A stretch of 7,266 nt of DNA from Betaproteobacteria bacterium (GCA_009925965.1 RFPW01000110.1:1-7266); one strand, 5' to 3'; numbered from the stretch's first letter, positions 1 to 7,107 are shown. Numbers and translations are program-made. The notes: generated from the letters alone by a model not told the origin.

Positions 1-1433
1 GTATCTTTGGTGCCGCCACCCTGACTGCTATTGACCACCAGCGACCCTTCGCGCAGGGCGACTCGGGTCAATCCGCCGGGAACCACCGAAATCTCACGGC
101 CACACAAGACGTAAGGCCGCAAATCAATGTGGCGCGGTGCAACGCCAGACTCAACGTAGGTGGGCGAGGTGGAAAGCGCAAGTGTTGGCTGAGCGATGTA
201 GGCCGCAGGCGTTGCGCGCAAGCGTTTCGCAAACTGCTCGATCTCGTCCCGGGTGGCAGTCGGCCCGATCAACATGCCGTAGCCCCCCGCCCCATGGACT
301 TCCTTGACGACGAGTGAATCGAGGTTAGCAAGGACGTATGCGAGTGATTCTGGATCACGACACTGATAGGTCGGAACGTTCTGCAGAACAGGTTCTTCGC
401 CAAGATAGAACCGGATCATTTCGGGAACGAACGGGTAAATCGACTTATCGTCCGCGATCCCGGTACCGATGGCATTCGCCAACGAAACCCGCCCGGCCCG
501 ATAAGCCGAAAGCAGTCCGGGCACGCCTAGGGTCGACTCTGGACGAAAAGCCAGCGGATCCAGATAGTCATCATCGACCCGTCGATAGATGACATCGACT
601 CGCCGTCGACCACGAGTGGTACGCATATAAACGGTGTCGTCGTCGACAAACAAGTCTTGACCTTCGACCAGTTCAACCCCCATCTGTTGCGCCAAAAATG
701 CGTGCTCGAAATAGGCCGAGTTGTACATCCCCGGGGTCATGACCACGATCGTCGGCGAATCAATCCCGGCGGGTGCACTGGAGCGGAGATTTTCCAGCAG
801 CCGGTCTGGGTAATGCGCTACGGGTGCGACGTTGATACCCGCAAATGCGTCAGGGAAAAGCCGCATCATGACCTTGCGGTTTTCCAGCATGTACGAGACA
901 CCGGAAGGCACGCGCAGGTTGTCTTCCAATACATAAAACTGAGGTGCACCGCCATCGGGCGCTGCTGCGCGAACGATATCGATCCCTGCTACATGGCAAT
1001 AAACCCGCCCAGGCAACGCAATACCCTGCATCTCGGGGCGGTACTGAGCGTTCCCAAACACCTGGGCTGCGGGGATCACGCCGGCATGGATGATTTCGTG
1101 ATCGTGGTAAACATCATGCAAAAAATGATTCAGAGCGCGAACGCGCTGTTTGAGTCCGGTCTCCAGCTGCGCCCACTCAGCGGCGGATATCACCCGCGGA
1201 ATCATGTCAAACGGAATGAGACGCTCGGTACCCGCATCATCTCCGTAGACCGCGAAGGTGATTCCGACCCTGCGAAAGGCAAGATCGGCCTCGGCTCTTT
1301 TTTGAATCAACCGGTCGGCGGGTTGCGCCTGTAACCATTCGTACAAGGGCTGGCAGTGCTCATGAACCTGACCCGAGGCTCGGAACATTTCGTCCGGGGC
1401 CTGCTTCGCCAATCGATAGTCCATGAGTTTCAT
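1..1433 (-). CDS. Circularly permuted type-2 ATP-grasp protein (3'-partial)
   Basis: I translated this from the minus strand. It starts at ATG 1433 (MKLMDYRLAK) and stays open for 477 codons to the left edge, so the stop lies outside. The family is normally about 470-490 residues, so little is missing. Family landmarks, in order: LEDNLRVPSGVSYMLENR at about 169-186, VVMTPGMYNSAYFEH at 230-244, VDVIYRRVDDDYLDP at 279-293, GTGIADDKSIYPFVPEM at 323-339, the glycine-rich loop VVKEVHGAGGYGM at 375-387, HIDLRPYV at 435-442, and the typical end NSSQGGGTKD. These match the CP_ATPgrasp (DUF404/DUF407, COG2308) family, predicted to form amide or peptide-like bonds using ATP. The substrate is unknown. 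The protein has no visible signal peptide and is probably cytoplasmic. A GGAAGG lies 4 bases before ATG 1433, and Met4 (ATG 1424) is an alternative start. It follows parA by 53 bases. Its usual partners, alpha-E (DUF403) and transglutaminase-like genes, would be to the left. Confidence 0.93.
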   Translation of the reverse strand, partial: MKLMDYRLAKQAPDEMFRASGQVHEHCQPLYEWLQAQPADRLIQKRAEADLAFRRVGITFAVYGDDAGTERLIPFDMIPRVISAAEWAQLETGLKQRVRALNHFLHDVYHDHEIIHAGVIPAAQVFGNAQYRPEMQGIALPGRVYCHVAGIDIVRAAAPDGGAPQFYVLEDNLRVPSGVSYMLENRKVMMRLFPDAFAGINVAPVAHYPDRLLENLRSSAPAGIDSPTIVVMTPGMYNSAYFEHAFLAQQMGVELVEGQDLFVDDDTVYMRTTRGRRRVDVIYRRVDDDYLDPLAFRPESTLGVPGLLSAYRAGRVSLANAIGTGIADDKSIYPFVPEMIRFYLGEEPVLQNVPTYQCRDPESLAYVLANLDSLVVKEVHGAGGYGMLIGPTATRDEIEQFAKRLRATPAAYIAQPTLALSTSPTYVESGVAPRHIDLRPYVLCGREISVVPGGLTRVALREGSLVVNSSQGGGTKD

Positions 1434-1483
1434 AGGCCCTTCCAAAGCAAACGATATGCCAAACGGCCAGCTGAACGTACTTT

Positions 1484-1489
1484 ATTTTA
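1484..1489 (-). promoter_or_regulatory. Possible -10 element (TAAAAT) before the ATP-grasp gene
   Basis: TAAAAT on the minus strand begins with the ParA stop codon and lies 50 bases before ATG 1433. The -35 region is weak. It repeats the arrangement seen after lolD. Confidence 0.2.
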
Positions 1490-2260
1490 GCCCTGTTCGA
1501 GTGCGTCGAGTTCCTCATACAAGGCGACCATTTCGAGAGTCAGCTTGTGGCCCGGGGCAAAGTGCGGAAGCGGGAGGCAAGCTTCATGGGACTCGCGCAC
1601 CTTGACCGAAGACGAGAGGCGCGTCTGTAGCACCGGCAGACCCTCATCCACCATCGACTCGACAATTCGAACCGGAAGGCTTGAGCGAGGATTGAACTGA
1701 TTGGCCACGATGCCCTCCACACGCAGCTTTGGGTTGTGGTCTGCACCAATTTCGCTCACGGACTCAAGAAGACCATAGAGGGCCTGGCGCGCAAATTCAT
1801 CGCAGTCAAAGGGGATCAAACAACCGTCGGCACCAATAAGCGCCGAACGGGTAAAAAAATTGAGCGCTGGCGGCGTATCGATGACGATGTCATCCCACCC
1901 TTTAAGGGCACGGAGCGCCTGCGGCAGTTTAAGAATCTTGGCGCGCGCTTCGAGCTTGGATTGCAGGTCCGCCAGTCCGGTATCTCCGGGCACGATACCA
2001 AGGCGATCAAAGGGCGTTTTATGAATGCACTGATCCAGTTTTAAGGAGTCAAGCCGGAAGGAGAGGCTTTGTTCAAAAAAGTCGCCAATCGTAGGCGTTA
2101 ATCGGGCCTCGGATCCGAGCAAATAGCTGGTCGCATTGGCCTGCGGATCAAGATCAATCATCAGCGTACGACGTCCGCGCAGCGCCCCGATGGCTGCCAG
2201 ATTGACGGCAATGGTTGACTTACCAACACCGCCCTTCTGATTGAAAACAACTCGAATCAT
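1487..2260 (-). CDS. ParA-family ATPase (orphan, Soj/MinD-like)
   Basis: A 257-residue P-loop ATPase of the ParA family. The deviant Walker A box KGGVGKST is at residues 9-16 with the signature lysine at K9, the A' motif DLDPQAN at 36-42, and Walker B DDIVIDTPP at 123-131. VANQFNPRSS near 185-194 matches the usual late strand and loop. The length is that of short ParA/Soj proteins, with no N-terminal helix-turn-helix extension. Members form ATP-dependent dimers that bind DNA or membrane and position a plasmid, chromosome locus or protein cargo, usually with a ParB-like or other partner. No parB is visible here, so the cargo is unknown and a role in chromosome segregation should not be assumed. 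The ATG start is supported by AGGAG at 2270-2274, 9 bases upstream. The gene lies 36 bases after lolD and 53 before the ATP-grasp gene, probably cotranscribed with them. Confidence 0.93.
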   Translation of the reverse strand: MIRVVFNQKGGVGKSTIAVNLAAIGALRGRRTLMIDLDPQANATSYLLGSEARLTPTIGDFFEQSLSFRLDSLKLDQCIHKTPFDRLGIVPGDTGLADLQSKLEARAKILKLPQALRALKGWDDIVIDTPPALNFFTRSALIGADGCLIPFDCDEFARQALYGLLESVSEIGADHNPKLRVEGIVANQFNPRSSLPVRIVESMVDEGLPVLQTRLSSSVKVRESHEACLPLPHFAPGHKLTLEMVALYEELDALEQG

Positions 2261-2269
2261 GGCCCTGGG

Positions 2270-2274
2270 CTCCT
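2270..2274 (-). promoter_or_regulatory. Ribosome binding site of the ParA gene
   Basis: AGGAG on the minus strand, 9 bases before ATG 2260. It fixes the start directly in front of the P-loop strand (MIRVVFNQ). Confidence 0.65.
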
Positions 2275-2293
2275 GCTGAACAAACGTAGACGC

Positions 2294-2299
2294 ATTTTA
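2294..2299 (-). promoter_or_regulatory. Possible -10 element (TAAAAT) before the ParA gene
   Basis: TAAAAT on the minus strand starts with the lolD stop codon, 34 bases before ATG 2260. No good -35 is seen 17 bases upstream (GGGAAG). It could be an internal promoter or chance. Confidence 0.2.
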
Positions 2300-2983
2300 G
2301 ACGGGCGCGAGCCGACCTTCCCGCATCGTAAGGACCCGATCGGCGCGCGCGGACAACTCAAGGTCGTGTGTCACCACGACCAACGCAGTCCCCAGGCTCC
2401 GGTTGAGTTCTTCCAACAATCCAAACACCCGATGCGCGCTTCCCCGATCAAGGTTCCCGGTTGGTTCGTCGGCGAGAACACATGTGGGCTCCGTCACAAG
2501 TGCCCGGGCCAATGCCACGCGCTGGCGTTCACCGCCTGAGAGTTCGGAGGGGCGATGCGTCGCGCGAGCCTGCAATCCAACCCGGCCCAACATCTGTCTT
2601 GCGCGCTCTAGCGCAACCACCGGCGCAAGCCCACGAATCCGCAAGGGCATCGCGACATTCTCAGCAGCGTCGAATTCGGGCAATAAGTGATGAAACTGAT
2701 AAACAAAGCCAAGCAATCGATTACGCAGCTGCCCACGCTCGCGCTCGTCGAGTGTCGCAAGCGATTCACCGGCAATCTCAACCTGGCCCGTCGAGGGCTC
2801 ATCGAGCCCGCCCAACAAATGCAAGAGCGTGCTCTTACCCGAACCGGACGCGCCGATGATGGCCACAAACTCGCCTGCCGCGACCGTTAAGTCGACGCCC
2901 TGGAGGACCGTTAAAGCCTGGGGGCCATCGCCATACGTCTTCCCCAGATCACGCGCCCGCAGAACCGGCTGCGCATCATTCAT
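2297..2983 (-). CDS. lolD: Lipoprotein-releasing ABC transporter ATPase LolD
   Basis: A 228-residue ABC ATPase that powers release of outer-membrane lipoproteins from the inner membrane to the carrier LolA. It acts on the cytoplasmic face bound to the LolC/LolE-type permease. All nucleotide-binding motifs are intact: Walker A GASGSGKST at 44-52, Q-loop VYQFHHLLPEF at 94-104 (the LolD form of this loop), signature LSGGERQ at 148-154, Walker B CVLADEP at 168-174 followed by the D-loop region, and the switch histidine H206 in VTHD. The length fits LolD (about 230 residues). The frame is open further upstream to 3211, but MNDAQPVLRARDL is the natural family start. It has GAGG 9 bases upstream and overlaps the permease stop by 8 bases (ATGAATGA), implying translational coupling. 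Related FtsE/MacB ATPases share the fold, but the neighbour and Q-loop favour LolD. Confidence 0.95.
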   Translation of the reverse strand: MNDAQPVLRARDLGKTYGDGPQALTVLQGVDLTVAAGEFVAIIGASGSGKSTLLHLLGGLDEPSTGQVEIAGESLATLDERERGQLRNRLLGFVYQFHHLLPEFDAAENVAMPLRIRGLAPVVALERARQMLGRVGLQARATHRPSELSGGERQRVALARALVTEPTCVLADEPTGNLDRGSAHRVFGLLEELNRSLGTALVVVTHDLELSARADRVLTMREGRLAPV

Positions 2984-4253
2984 GGCGTAAGGCCTCGACC
3001 GGTCGGGTTCGCGCAGCACGATAGCTCGGATAAATGGTAGCGACCACCGAAAGCAAGACAGCGACCCCACCGATCCGAAGGACGTCATCCCAGCGCAAGT
3101 CACTCGGCAAGCGGCTAATGAAATAAATACCAGGTGGCAAGAACTCCACGCCAAGCAGGCGCTCAATCCCGGCGACAAGATCACCCACCGACCAAGCCAG
3201 TGCCACACCAAGGGCTACGCCCAACGCGGTGCCGAGCAGACCGATCACCGTGCCCTGCAAGATAAAAATCCGCTGGATCGCACCCGGGCTCGACCCCAAG
3301 GTCCGCAGGATGGCGATATCCGCCTGTTTGTCGGTGACGGTCATGACCAGCATCGAAACGAGATTGAAGGCAGCCACGGCGATAATTAACGCGAGAATAA
3401 TGAACATCATTCTCTTTTCAACCTGTACCGCTGCGAACCAGCTTCGATTCTCGGATGACCAATCGCGCACGGAAAGTGTTGAAGGAAGTTGCGACGCGAG
3501 TTCTCTCGCGATTCTGGGTGCGGCCTGCATGTCATCGACCCGCAGGCGCAATCCCATCGGGCCCTCCGCCCGAAAGAGTTTGGCCGCGTCGTCCATCGCG
3601 GTCAGCGCGAGCGTGCTGTCGTACTCGTAATGACCGCTATCGAAAATAGCAACCACTCGAAAAGGTTTAAGACGCGGCATCATTCCAACTGGTGTCATCG
3701 TTCCCTGGGGCGCAATCAAGGTCACCCGATCACCCAGATCTACACCCATTGCCCGGGCCAACTCCCGACCAAGCGCGATCCCGTATTCACCCGCTCGCAG
3801 GTCCTCAAGTGACCCCTCACGGACTTGCCCTGCAATCTGTGAGACGGACGCCTCCGCCCGAGGATCAATCCCACGCACCAGGGCCCCGCGAACGATCTCG
3901 CCTCGCGTCATCATGGCCTGCCCTGCCACAAACGGCGCCACACCAAGCACTTGGGGATAGGACCTCAACCGGTTCGCCAACTCGGCCCATTGGTCAAGAC
4001 CGACCGCGGCCGTTGAGGTCTCGAACACCTCGATGTGCGCGAGCACTGAAAGCATTCGGTCGCGCACCTCTTTCTGAAAACCGTTCATGACCGAGAGCAC
4101 AACGATTAGGGCAGCGACCCCGAGTGCAATCCCCAACGCTGAGAGCCAGGAAATGAAAGATATAAATCGATTACCGCGTTGAGAACGCCGCCCAGCGCGC
4201 ACATAGCGCCAGCCAATCGAGAATTCCACAGGGGGAAAATAGGGACGCTTCAC
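2976..4253 (-). CDS. lolC: Lipoprotein-releasing ABC transporter permease, LolC/LolE (LolF-like) family
   Basis: A 425-residue inner-membrane permease (from GTG 4253) that takes mature lipoproteins from the membrane and passes them to periplasmic LolA, driven by LolD. The layout is the Lol type. TM1 is at about 32-54 (ISWLSALGIALGVAALIV), followed by SVMNGFQKEVRDRML and a large periplasmic domain of about 230 residues. TM2 is at about 282-305, ending in TDKQADIAILRTLG (the coupling region). TM3 is at about 329-357 and TM4 at about 393-409, with a C-terminal VEALRHE. The segment TMTPVGMMPRLKPF at 185-198 resembles the LolC hook that contacts LolA. No second permease is visible, so it may act as a homodimer (LolF-like). 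The start is uncertain. ATG 4316 gives 446 residues and has GAGG upstream, but it overlaps the divergent gene and adds 21 residues unlike the family. GTG 4253 puts IGWRYVRAG at the expected distance but has no clear ribosome binding site. Confidence 0.92.
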   Translation of the reverse strand: MKRPYFPPVEFSIGWRYVRAGRRSQRGNRFISFISWLSALGIALGVAALIVVLSVMNGFQKEVRDRMLSVLAHIEVFETSTAAVGLDQWAELANRLRSYPQVLGVAPFVAGQAMMTRGEIVRGALVRGIDPRAEASVSQIAGQVREGSLEDLRAGEYGIALGRELARAMGVDLGDRVTLIAPQGTMTPVGMMPRLKPFRVVAIFDSGHYEYDSTLALTAMDDAAKLFRAEGPMGLRLRVDDMQAAPRIARELASQLPSTLSVRDWSSENRSWFAAVQVEKRMMFIILALIIAVAAFNLVSMLVMTVTDKQADIAILRTLGSSPGAIQRIFILQGTVIGLLGTALGVALGVALAWSVGDLVAGIERLLGVEFLPPGIYFISRLPSDLRWDDVLRIGGVAVLLSVVATIYPSYRAARTRPVEALRHE

Positions 4254-4306
4254 AGTGCAAGAGTTTGCCACATGGTCCTGTTCTGCGACCCACGTAGAAT
4301 CAATCC
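4254..4306. promoter_or_regulatory. Divergent intergenic region (promoters for the lol operon and the unknown gene)
   Basis: These 53 bases separate two divergently read operons, so they should hold both promoters unless the permease starts at ATG 4316, in which case its promoter would lie inside the opposing gene. Rightward, TAGAAT is at 4295-4300. Leftward I see no convincing -10/-35 pair. No clear operator palindrome is visible. Confidence 0.5.
4295..4300 (+). promoter_or_regulatory. Candidate -10 element (TAGAAT) of the unknown gene and recJ
   Basis: TAGAAT matches TATAAT at 5 of 6 positions. If it is a -10 box, the start of transcription falls at about 4307, which is the first base of the GTG start codon. 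The -35 region is weak: ATGGTC at 4272-4277 for a 17-base spacer, while TTGCCA at 4265-4270 is too far away. The same bases include the in-frame TAG (4295-4297) that limits the gene on its left. Confidence 0.4.
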
Positions 4307-5401
4307 GTGAACCCAATCAAACCCTCAGAAAACCCGGAGCCCGGGCAAATAGTCCTCCTGCCGGGCGCCCTCGCTCCAGCCCATTGGTTGAGTTCGGCCG
4401 CAGTTCGAGCGCGGCTTGGAACTCTGAGTCTGGTTCAAACCGATTGGATGCCGATGGGGTCGGTGCAAGCCCCCTCGCCTGCCCGGCAACTGCCGCACGA
4501 ACAGTGGCTGGTTGACACCTTTCACTGGACGAGAGGGTCAAACGGCCCCAGCGCACCGATACATGATTGGTTTGCCATCCCGGTGCAGTTGACCGTTGGC
4601 CTCGATCATCTGGTGCTCTCGGAAGTCGACACCCCAATCACCGAGCCGGACGGGGAGGTCTTAGCCCAGGTCATCGAGTCCCTGCTCGCCGATTCGGGGA
4701 TTCGATTGGTGCGCCATCGCCTTAATGCCACCGAGGTGTGGCAACTGCATATCGAGAGCGGACTGAGCCTCGAGGCTTGCACGCCGCTGGCTGCAATTGG
4801 ACGCAATACACAAGCACTCATGCCCGGAGGGCCAGACGGGGCCCGCTGGCGCAAATTGGTTCATGAAATTGAAATGGCGTGGCACTGCGCGGGGCCAGAC
4901 CTGCGGTTTGCCAGTGCCGAACCGTTTCCGGTCAATAGCCTGTGGTTGGCAGCGCCGGCCCCTGCAGCGCTGGCCCCTACAGCGCTGGCCCCCAATCCAG
5001 GCGATCAGACCTCCCCTCAGGTCACACTGATCGATACGGGGTGCGCGCTGACAAGGGTCCAGATCGAAGCATCATTGATCCAGGGCAACAGTCACCCCAC
5101 CCCAAACCTTTGGATGGATGCTCGAGCGCTCAAACCGCGCCTCCTGGGTGATCTGGAGGGCTGGCTACAGGCGCTTGAAGCAATCGACGTGGCACTTCTT
5201 CCAGCGTTGCCCAATACGGCTCAACTGGTTTTGACCGGCAGTCATGCGCTGAGCACTTGGGCCCCACCATCGAGCACACGTCAAACGCCCTCCCCTTGGT
5301 CTTTTCAAGGTCTGGCAGCTCGGGTTCTTGGCCCCATTGGCCAAACCAGCCAAACCAGCCAACCGCGCGCGGCCCATACGTTCTTTACCGAGCCAACATG
5401 A
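4307..5401 (+). CDS. Protein of unknown function resembling COG4255, upstream of recJ
   Basis: A 364-residue soluble-looking protein without signal peptide or membrane segment. I cannot assign a function. It resembles the poorly characterised family found upstream of recJ in betaproteobacteria (COG4255 by memory), sometimes annotated as a phosphoglycerate-mutase-like protein. I do not see the catalytic motifs needed to support that enzyme name. Recognisable family-like stretches are IVLLPGALAP at 15-24, VQLTVGLDHLVLSE at 93-106, LVHEIEMAWH at 184-193 and PFPVNSLWL at 206-214. Directly after the last comes an in-frame Ala/Pro repeat (215-229), and another small QTS repeat lies near the C-terminus. 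The GTG start is nearly forced. An in-frame TAG lies at 4295-4297 and no other ATG/GTG/TTG comes before IVLLPG. No Shine-Dalgarno is visible, and the mRNA may be leaderless. The stop overlaps the recJ start (ATGA). Confidence 0.82.
   Translation: MNPIKPSENPEPGQIVLLPGALAPAHWLSSAAVRARLGTLSLVQTDWMPMGSVQAPSPARQLPHEQWLVDTFHWTRGSNGPSAPIHDWFAIPVQLTVGLDHLVLSEVDTPITEPDGEVLAQVIESLLADSGIRLVRHRLNATEVWQLHIESGLSLEACTPLAAIGRNTQALMPGGPDGARWRKLVHEIEMAWHCAGPDLRFASAEPFPVNSLWLAAPAPAALAPTALAPNPGDQTSPQVTLIDTGCALTRVQIEASLIQGNSHPTPNLWMDARALKPRLLGDLEGWLQALEAIDVALLPALPNTAQLVLTGSHALSTWAPPSSTRQTPSPWSFQGLAARVLGPIGQTSQTSQPRAAHTFFTEPT
4949..4993 (+). repeat. Three tandem 15-base repeats inside the unknown gene
   Basis: Units at 4949-4963, 4964-4978 and 4979-4993 follow the pattern gcagcgctggcccct with two or fewer differences each. 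They are in frame and encode AAPAP, AALAP and TALAP, right after the conserved PVNSLW motif. Copy-number change would keep the reading frame. Confidence 0.85.
5341..5364 (+). repeat. Short 9-base tandem repeat near the end of the unknown gene
   Basis: Two perfect units of ccaaaccag (5341-5349 and 5350-5358) are followed by a partial third (ccaacc). They encode QTSQTSQ in the unknown protein. The repeat lies about 35 bases before the recJ start. Confidence 0.7.
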
Positions 5402-7107
5402 TTGTCGACCGAGCTGTTCCAGCGGCTGCAAGACTGGCCCTCGAGCAGTCCGGACTTCATCCGATTCTGGCCCGGGTACTCGCCGCTCGCGGCGTACGCG
5501 GCCCCGAGGAGCTATCGACCGATCTCGCAGGACTGCTCCCGCCCGCGCTGCTCAAAGGAACCGACGAGGCGGCCATCCTGCTCGCCGATGCAATCGAAGC
5601 CGATGCCGCTATGCTCGTCATTGCCGACTACGACTGCGACGGCGCCACGGCCTGCGCCGTTGCTGTACGGGGCCTGCGCATGATGGGGGCAACGGTCGAT
5701 TACCTGGTCCCGAACCGTTTCGAAACCGGGTATGGACTGACCCCCGAGATCGTCGCGCTCGCGCTCAAGCACCCACGTCTCGGCGCACCCGATCTTCTGA
5801 TCACGGTCGACAATGGCATCGCCAGTGTCGATGGCGCGCAAGCGGCGCAGGACGCCGGACTCGCCTTGCTCATCACGGATCATCACCTGCCCGGTCCAGA
5901 GTTGCCCTTGGCAGATGCCATCGTCAACCCCAATGCTGGCGGATGCACGTTCCCAAGCAAGGCGATCGCAGGCGTGGGCGTCATGTTCTACGTACTGATC
6001 GCGTTGCGGGCAGAACTCAGGCGTCGCGGCCTGCAAGGCAGTGAGGCGCCCTTGGCCCGCCTGCTCGATCTCGTTGCGCTGGGTACGGTCGCGGACGTGG
6101 TTCGCATGGATGCGAATAACCGTCTGATGGTGGCTCAGGGGCTCTCCAGGATCCGATCAGGGCGGGCTCAACCAGGATTGCTCGCGCTGTTATCGATCGC
6201 GAGCCGTGAGCCCCGAACAGCAAGCGCACAAGATCTCGGCTTTACGGTCGGGCCCCGGATCAATGCGGCCGGACGCCTCGCCGACATGAGCGTAGGGATC
6301 GAGTGCCTTTTGACCGACGACCCGGCGCAAGCAGAACATCTTGCCGCGTCGCTTGACGCCATGAACCGCCAGCGCCGCGAGGTCGAGCGCACAATGCAAG
6401 AGGAAGCCCTCGCGAGTCTGGCTGAGGCTCCCGATCCGTCGCGGCGGGTGATTGTGCTGTCTGATCCAGGTTGGCATCAAGGCGTCGTGGGTCTGGTTGC
6501 CGGCAAGCTCAAGGAGCGGTTCCACCGCCCGGTCGTGGCGCTCGCGCCGGCGGGCGAGACCTACCGAGGCTCTGGTCGTTCGATTCCCGGAGTTCACCTT
6601 CGAGATTGCCTTGATCTCGTATCTAAGCGACTCCCCGGCGCTATTGTTCGATTTGGTGGGCACGCCATGGCCGCAGGCCTGACCCTGCGCACCGACGCGC
6701 TCGAAGCGTTCAGCATGGCCCTGGACCAAGCCGTTGCCGACCTATCCGACCCAGCCGTCTTCCATCGCCAGCATGAAACCGACGGCGAACTCGACCCAGC
6801 GCTCGCCGACGACCGTCTGATGGATGCCTTGGACGGCCCAGTCTGGGGCCAAGGCTTTGCGGCGCCCAGCTTTCACAGTGAATTTCAAGTACTTGCGCAA
6901 CGCGCTGTCGGTACTGGTCACCTCAAGTTGACCCTGCGCGGTGCCCGGACGAGCAACCGTCGTAGCGGGACTATCGACGCGATCTGGTTCGGCCGAGCCG
7001 AGCCCGCCCCAGACCGCCTGCACGCGATCTGGCAGCCGGTTCGAAACACCTGGCAAGGCCGCAGCAAAATCGAGCTACAGATCCTTCACGCAGAACCTGC
7101 GGGGTGA
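5398..7107 (+). CDS. recJ: Single-stranded-DNA-specific exonuclease RecJ
   Basis: A 569-residue 5'-3' single-strand DNA exonuclease of the DHH phosphoesterase family. It acts in RecF-pathway recombination and in base-excision and mismatch repair. Length is close to the E. coli enzyme (577). The metal-binding motifs are intact: ADYDCDG at 76-82, TVDNGI at 136-141, DHH at 161-163 and GTVADVV at 229-235. RINAAGR follows at 287-293, and the DHHA1 part carries GGHAMAAGL at 420-428. The remaining C-terminal part ending near IELQIL fits the OB-like domain. The frame is open back to 5257, but ATG 5398 (MIVDRAVP) is the natural start. It overlaps the upstream TGA as ATGA, suggesting translational coupling and a two-gene operon. 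The extra 47 upstream residues would lie inside the preceding gene and look unrelated to RecJ. No strong Shine-Dalgarno is visible, consistent with coupling. The next gene is prfB, the same order as in E. coli. Confidence 0.97.
   Translation: MIVDRAVPAAARLALEQSGLHPILARVLAARGVRGPEELSTDLAGLLPPALLKGTDEAAILLADAIEADAAMLVIADYDCDGATACAVAVRGLRMMGATVDYLVPNRFETGYGLTPEIVALALKHPRLGAPDLLITVDNGIASVDGAQAAQDAGLALLITDHHLPGPELPLADAIVNPNAGGCTFPSKAIAGVGVMFYVLIALRAELRRRGLQGSEAPLARLLDLVALGTVADVVRMDANNRLMVAQGLSRIRSGRAQPGLLALLSIASREPRTASAQDLGFTVGPRINAAGRLADMSVGIECLLTDDPAQAEHLAASLDAMNRQRREVERTMQEEALASLAEAPDPSRRVIVLSDPGWHQGVVGLVAGKLKERFHRPVVALAPAGETYRGSGRSIPGVHLRDCLDLVSKRLPGAIVRFGGHAMAAGLTLRTDALEAFSMALDQAVADLSDPAVFHRQHETDGELDPALADDRLMDALDGPVWGQGFAAPSFHSEFQVLAQRAVGTGHLKLTLRGARTSNRRSGTIDAIWFGRAEPAPDRLHAIWQPVRNTWQGRSKIELQILHAEPAG

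Noticed and set aside
1..9. The 9-base string gtatctttg at the left edge recurs at 7239-7247, suggesting a terminal repeat
   Set aside because: It is too short to mean anything. Both copies are explained by coding sequence on opposite strands (ATP-grasp gene and prfB).
657..1334. A 225-codon open frame on the plus strand
   Set aside because: It lies wholly antisense to the ATP-grasp gene, whose translation matches a known family over its whole length. The plus-strand product is compositionally odd and resembles nothing I know.
2984..3211. Upstream extension of the lolD frame
   Set aside because: It overlaps the permease coding region, and LolD begins at ATG 2983 with GAGG nearby and the expected length.
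5257..5397. Upstream extension of the recJ frame
   Set aside because: It lies inside the preceding gene, is rich in Ser/Pro/Asn/Gln repeats, and RecJ proteins begin near MIVDRAVP. The ATGA overlap fits ATG 5398.
4307..5401. Naming the unknown gene phosphoglycerate mutase
   Set aside because: That label is used for some relatives, but I see none of the metal-binding or phosphohistidine motifs that would support the enzyme activity.
5512..6036. A 174-codon open frame antisense to recJ
   Set aside because: Shadow of the recJ codon pattern; the opposite strand encodes the intact DHH catalytic motifs.
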